The notes under the pieces were generated by a model, which had not been told where the DNA came from, did no database searches, and saw only the letters and a program-made list of their open reading frames with translations. Shown here in pieces: positions 61,331 through 64,000 of a stretch of 64,000 bases of DNA; the first letter of the stretch is position 1; the number at the start of each line of letters is the position of its first letter. Made by a program: the position numbers and the translations under genes. The stretch lies in the NCBI RefSeq assembly GCF_000337515.1, contig NZ_AOIQ01000014.1:170903-234902 (forward strand), written 5' to 3'. The DNA comes from Halovivax asiaticus JCM 14624. GTDB taxonomy: Archaea; Halobacteriota; Halobacteria; Halobacteriales; Natrialbaceae.

Positions 61331-61803
61331 ATGTCCGACGTGACGACGAGACTCGGACGGAGCGTCGGTCGGATGGCCGACGAGGACCGGCGAGTGGCGA
61401 CCCTGCTCGGCCTCGCGACGGTACCGATCACGGTCGCGCTCTCCTGGAGTGCGGTGACTGACCCCAGTGTCGTGTTGGGTGGAAGTATTTCCGGCGGGCC
61501 GCTGGTGCTCGCCGGACTGATCGCCGGGTACTACTACAGCGATCGACCGACGTCGTCACGACAGGCCGGTCTTCAGGTCGGTCTCGTCGGGTCGCTCGCG
61601 ACGGTCGTCGTCTACCTCGCGAACACCGCCACGACGGTCGACTCAGAACCCGGCTGGCTCGGCGGCGTTTCCGTCCTCCTGACGCCGGTCGCGATCGGGA
61701 TCGCGTCGGGCTTGCCGCCCTGGTCTGTGCCCTCAGCGCGATGGCAGGCGACTGGCTGCACACGAAGGTGGCTGGAGAACGTCGAGACGGGGCAACGCGG
61801 TAG
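61331..61803 (+). CDS. Haloarchaeal membrane protein (DUF5518-like), frameshifted
   Basis: The frame from ATG MSDVTTRLGR encodes three to four hydrophobic helices with GGPLVLAGLIAGYYYSD, as in DUF5518-like haloarchaeal proteins. At 61708-61710 a GGG run breaks the frame. Read onward directly, the sequence becomes non-membrane and runs to a TGA at 61909, antisense across the end of the next gene. Adding one G instead gives IASGLAALVCALSAMAGDW, a proper final helix, and a stop at 61801-61803, before that neighbour. A one-base deletion, real or a sequencing error, is likely. Confidence 0.7.
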
Positions 61804-61836
61804 CGGCGACGCGTGGCGCCGAAGGAGCCCTCTGGG

Positions 61837-62571
61837 TCAACTGCTGTCTCGGTCGACACAGTCAGCGATCGCACGTTCGAGAGCGGTAACGTATTCTGCA
61901 CGTTCGTAGCCCATCCGACTGATCCAGACGTCCTGATAGGAGGGGTGGAGGATCGGCAGGAGCCAGGTCTCCAGCGCCTCACAGCGGGTGGGTTCGAGAA
62001 CGGTGTCGAGAAAGCCGGATCCGTCGAGGTCGTCTAGCGAGCGGTCGTCAGCCGCTAACACCGACGTGGTAGCGTGTTTGCCGGTCGCGACGACGACAGC
62101 GGGCTCGACACGATCGAGTTCCGTCAGGAGGTGTGGGCGACAGGCCGCGAGTTCCTCGGCGGCAGGTTCGCGCGTACTTACCGAGTCGGCGGACTCACTC
62201 GCGGAATCAGTGTCCGGCTCGGCAGCGGCGCCACGCGTCTCGTCCGCGGGCATGCACTTCACCGCGTTCGTGTAGTAGCTCTCGTCGGCGTAACCAACCT
62301 CGGCCATCATCCGGCGGATCCGCCGACCGGAGTGGCGCGCGGTGTAGGCCATCCCGGTCCAGTTGCCGCCGCGCCACGGGTCGGCGTCGCGATTGCCGGC
62401 ACCTGGCGCCTCGCCGACGACGAAGACCGAGGCGTCAAGCGGGCCCGTTCCCCACGAGATCCGCTCGCGGCAGGCAGCGAGTTGCGGACAGCGATCGCAG
62501 TCCGGTTCGACGACGTGGCGCGACGTGGGGAACGCAGGATCGGTAGGGTCGGAGGGCGATTTGGAGGACAC
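61837..62571 (-). CDS. Uracil-DNA glycosylase, family 4/5 type
   Basis: This 244-aa enzyme removes uracil from DNA. Its N-terminal Fe-S cysteines lie in CDRCPQLAAC, motif A is VGEAPGAGNRDADPW, NAVKCMP supplies the third cysteine, and RCEALETWLLPILHPS holds the last cysteine and motif B (HPS). Residues about 110-140 form an acidic insertion (EPDTDSASESADS) not seen in thermophile enzymes. I start at GTG (VSSKSPSDPTDP); an ATG 135 bases upstream would add an atypical N-terminus. Confidence 0.88.
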   Translation of the reverse strand: MSSKSPSDPTDPAFPTSRHVVEPDCDRCPQLAACRERISWGTGPLDASVFVVGEAPGAGNRDADPWRGGNWTGMAYTARHSGRRIRRMMAEVGYADESYYTNAVKCMPADETRGAAAEPDTDSASESADSVSTREPAAEELAACRPHLLTELDRVEPAVVVATGKHATTSVLAADDRSLDDLDGSGFLDTVLEPTRCEALETWLLPILHPSYQDVWISRMGYERAEYVTALERAIADCVDRDSS

Positions 62572-62744
62572 GCACTGAGGAAGGGGCGCATCGACGAAGG
62601 GCGTATCGATCCGTCGCGTCCACCTCGCACACAGGGGAACAGGCCGGAAGCCAGCTGGCAGTCGTCGACTCGCCTCAGAAATCTGTTGGAGAATTGTGTT
62701 TACCATCCATCTTTGTACGACTCGTCCTACTACCCTATGGAAAC

Positions 62745-62826
62745 AACTATACTATACAAAATTGAAGTGTTCGCGTATGATGGCTCCGGGCAATTGTCGT
62801 CGGTCAAAAAGTCCGTATAGACGGAC
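62745..62826 (+). promoter_or_regulatory. AT-rich promoter and palindrome before DUF4157 gene
   Basis: The composition falls to AT-rich between about 62690 and 62830. ACTATACAAA (62751-62760) is TATA-like, about 80 bases before the gene. GTCCGT-ATAG-ACGGAC (62811-62826) is a perfect 6-bp inverted repeat only 14 bases from the ATG and could be an operator. A 27-codon frame (62737-62820, starting METTILYK) overlaps this region and may be a leader peptide; I give it little weight. Confidence 0.5.
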
Positions 62827-62839
62827 GGAGGACGGTTAG

Positions 62840-64000
62840 ATGGGGCGGAAGAGAAAGCGTCGAAGAAAACGCGACAACGGCGAGCGGCGGGCACGCGACC
62901 GAGACGATCGCCACAAAGAAAGTCGTGAGGACGACGAGCAGGCGTTCACCCCGATGGGAATGCCCGATGTACCGATTCCCGACGCGCCAGTCCCGGACGC
63001 GACACCGCCCGATGCCGCGCCGTCGGTCGGCTTGCCGGCGATGGAGAACGTGGATCCGATTCCGCGGACAGAACGGGTGCCGATGGCCAGTCGCGGCTAC
63101 GGACCCGAGGCACAGGAACACATCATGCGCGCGACGGAGGGGACGGAGACGGATCCCCACGACGTTCCTGATCCGGTGCTGGACGTGCTCGCGACTGGAT
63201 CTGGACGATCACTCGACACCTCGCTTCAACGTACGCTCGAAGAGCGGATGGATGCCGACTTCTCGAACGTCGAGATTCACACTGGGCCCGAAGCGGCGAA
63301 AGCCGCCGACGCAATCGACGCGCGGGCGTTCACCTGCGGGAATGCCATCGTGTTCAACGACGACGAGTACGATCCAGAGAGTGGGGATGGCCAGTATCTG
63401 CTCGCGCACGAGTTGGCGCACGTAAAACAGCAAACCGGGACGGAAATTTCCATGATGCCGCAGTCGGACGCCGATCTGGCAATCGATCCTGACCCGCAGC
63501 TTGAGCGGGAGGCTGGTCAGGCGGCCGAAGAAGCGCTGTCCGGGGAGGAACCGCTGATTGTGAACCGGCTGGGCACGGACGTCCACGTCCAGCGAAAGGA
63601 CTGGAACGCCGGTCCCGCGAACGCCAAGCGCCTCTCGACGGCCGAGGGCCCCGGCCTCGTCGACGAGACAGTCGCGGATCTGACCACCAAGACCTACCGG
63701 CTGACGCAGGACGAGCTCGTCGACCTCGTCGAGGCGGTCGACACACCTGACGAGCTCACCGAATACGTCGAAGCGAACGACATCGAGGTCTCCAGCCGCC
63801 TGCAGGACACGATGGGAAGTGGGTTCAAGGGTGCGACGAGCGGCTGGAAGGCCGGATCGATGGCGGGCTCGCTCACCGGCCCCGCTGGGGCGGTGGCGGG
63901 TGGCCTCGCGGCGATGCCAGTCGGCTACCTTCTCGCCCGGCAGTATGGGAACGGAACGGCCGACACAATACAGAAGCGCCTCCGGTCACTACTCGGACTC
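62840..64000 (+). CDS. DUF4157 (eCIS core domain) protein, 3' end outside window
   Basis: At least 387 residues are visible and the frame is still open at the window end. Residues 1-35 are very basic (GRKRKRRRKRDN...), then a proline-rich, repeated PDVPIPDAPVPDATPP stretch (42-60). Residues about 122-200 match DUF4157: 'SLDTSLQRTLEERM', 'ADFSNVEIHTGPEAAKAAD', 'ARAFTCGNAIVF', and HELAHVKQQ with an HExxH zinc-protease-like motif at 190-194. A Gly/Ala-rich hydrophobic segment (about 328-366) could enter membranes. DUF4157 is the domain most associated with extracellular contractile injection systems, where it occurs in core proteins and toxins. Confidence 0.88.
   Translation, partial: MGRKRKRRRKRDNGERRARDRDDRHKESREDDEQAFTPMGMPDVPIPDAPVPDATPPDAAPSVGLPAMENVDPIPRTERVPMASRGYGPEAQEHIMRATEGTETDPHDVPDPVLDVLATGSGRSLDTSLQRTLEERMDADFSNVEIHTGPEAAKAADAIDARAFTCGNAIVFNDDEYDPESGDGQYLLAHELAHVKQQTGTEISMMPQSDADLAIDPDPQLEREAGQAAEEALSGEEPLIVNRLGTDVHVQRKDWNAGPANAKRLSTAEGPGLVDETVADLTTKTYRLTQDELVDLVEAVDTPDELTEYVEANDIEVSSRLQDTMGSGFKGATSGWKAGSMAGSLTGPAGAVAGGLAAMPVGYLLARQYGNGTADTIQKRLRSLLGL

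Noticed and set aside
1-64000. CRISPR arrays, rRNA and intact IS elements
   Set aside because: I found no regularly spaced direct repeats of 25-40 bases, no conserved rRNA segments and no complete transposase frame; only the possible TnpB relic at about 20.8-21.0 kb.

Overview
The window is 64 kb of GC-rich haloarchaeal chromosome. The evidence is an acidic proteome, a D-family DNA polymerase large subunit, archaeal MCM and TFB, a plant-type halobacterial 2Fe-2S ferredoxin, many haloarchaea-only small proteins, and leaderless genes with a TATA box about 25 nt before the start. I cannot fix the genus from sequence alone. I see no rRNA, tRNA, CRISPR array or intact insertion sequence.

Left third (1-24 kb): small haloarchaeal genes and an Nfu-type Fe-S protein, then a 1.1 kb gene-poor stretch with promoter-like repeats and an AC microsatellite. 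Next come PanE, DP2 polymerase (polC) transcribed with a PPC/DUF296 protein and ending in three consecutive hairpins, and a five-gene peptide ABC importer operon. These are followed by CBS protein + glyS, a polyprenol-kinase-like membrane protein, a Bat-type HTH regulator, a HalOD1 protein and a flavin reductase. A gene-poor segment with one strong origin-recognition-box-like sequence separates these from a zinc-ribbon protein and the Hef helicase-nuclease.

Middle (24-50 kb): TFB, MCM helicase with a 176-residue mini-intein inside Walker A, a Cmi4-like protein, a solitary Cas4-like protein, Sua5/TsaC, a cysteine-free redoxin paired with a glutaredoxin, a CNNM/CorC transporter, a PiT permease, upp, an S9 peptidase, an IMPACT protein, an ACT regulator, a copper P-type ATPase, hisB/hisA and purA.

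Right (50-64 kb): a transport cluster (SLC13/TrkA-C, PiT, UspA, a two-TM protein with about 37 strict four-residue repeats, and another PiT), ferredoxin, prepilin peptidase, aldehyde dehydrogenase, PAP2, HIT, a frameshifted membrane gene and uracil-DNA glycosylase. At about 62.7 kb base composition drops sharply. A gene then starts that runs off the window and encodes a DUF4157 (eCIS core) domain with an HELAH motif. This is the best candidate for the edge of an accessory system, possibly a contractile injection locus continuing to the right.
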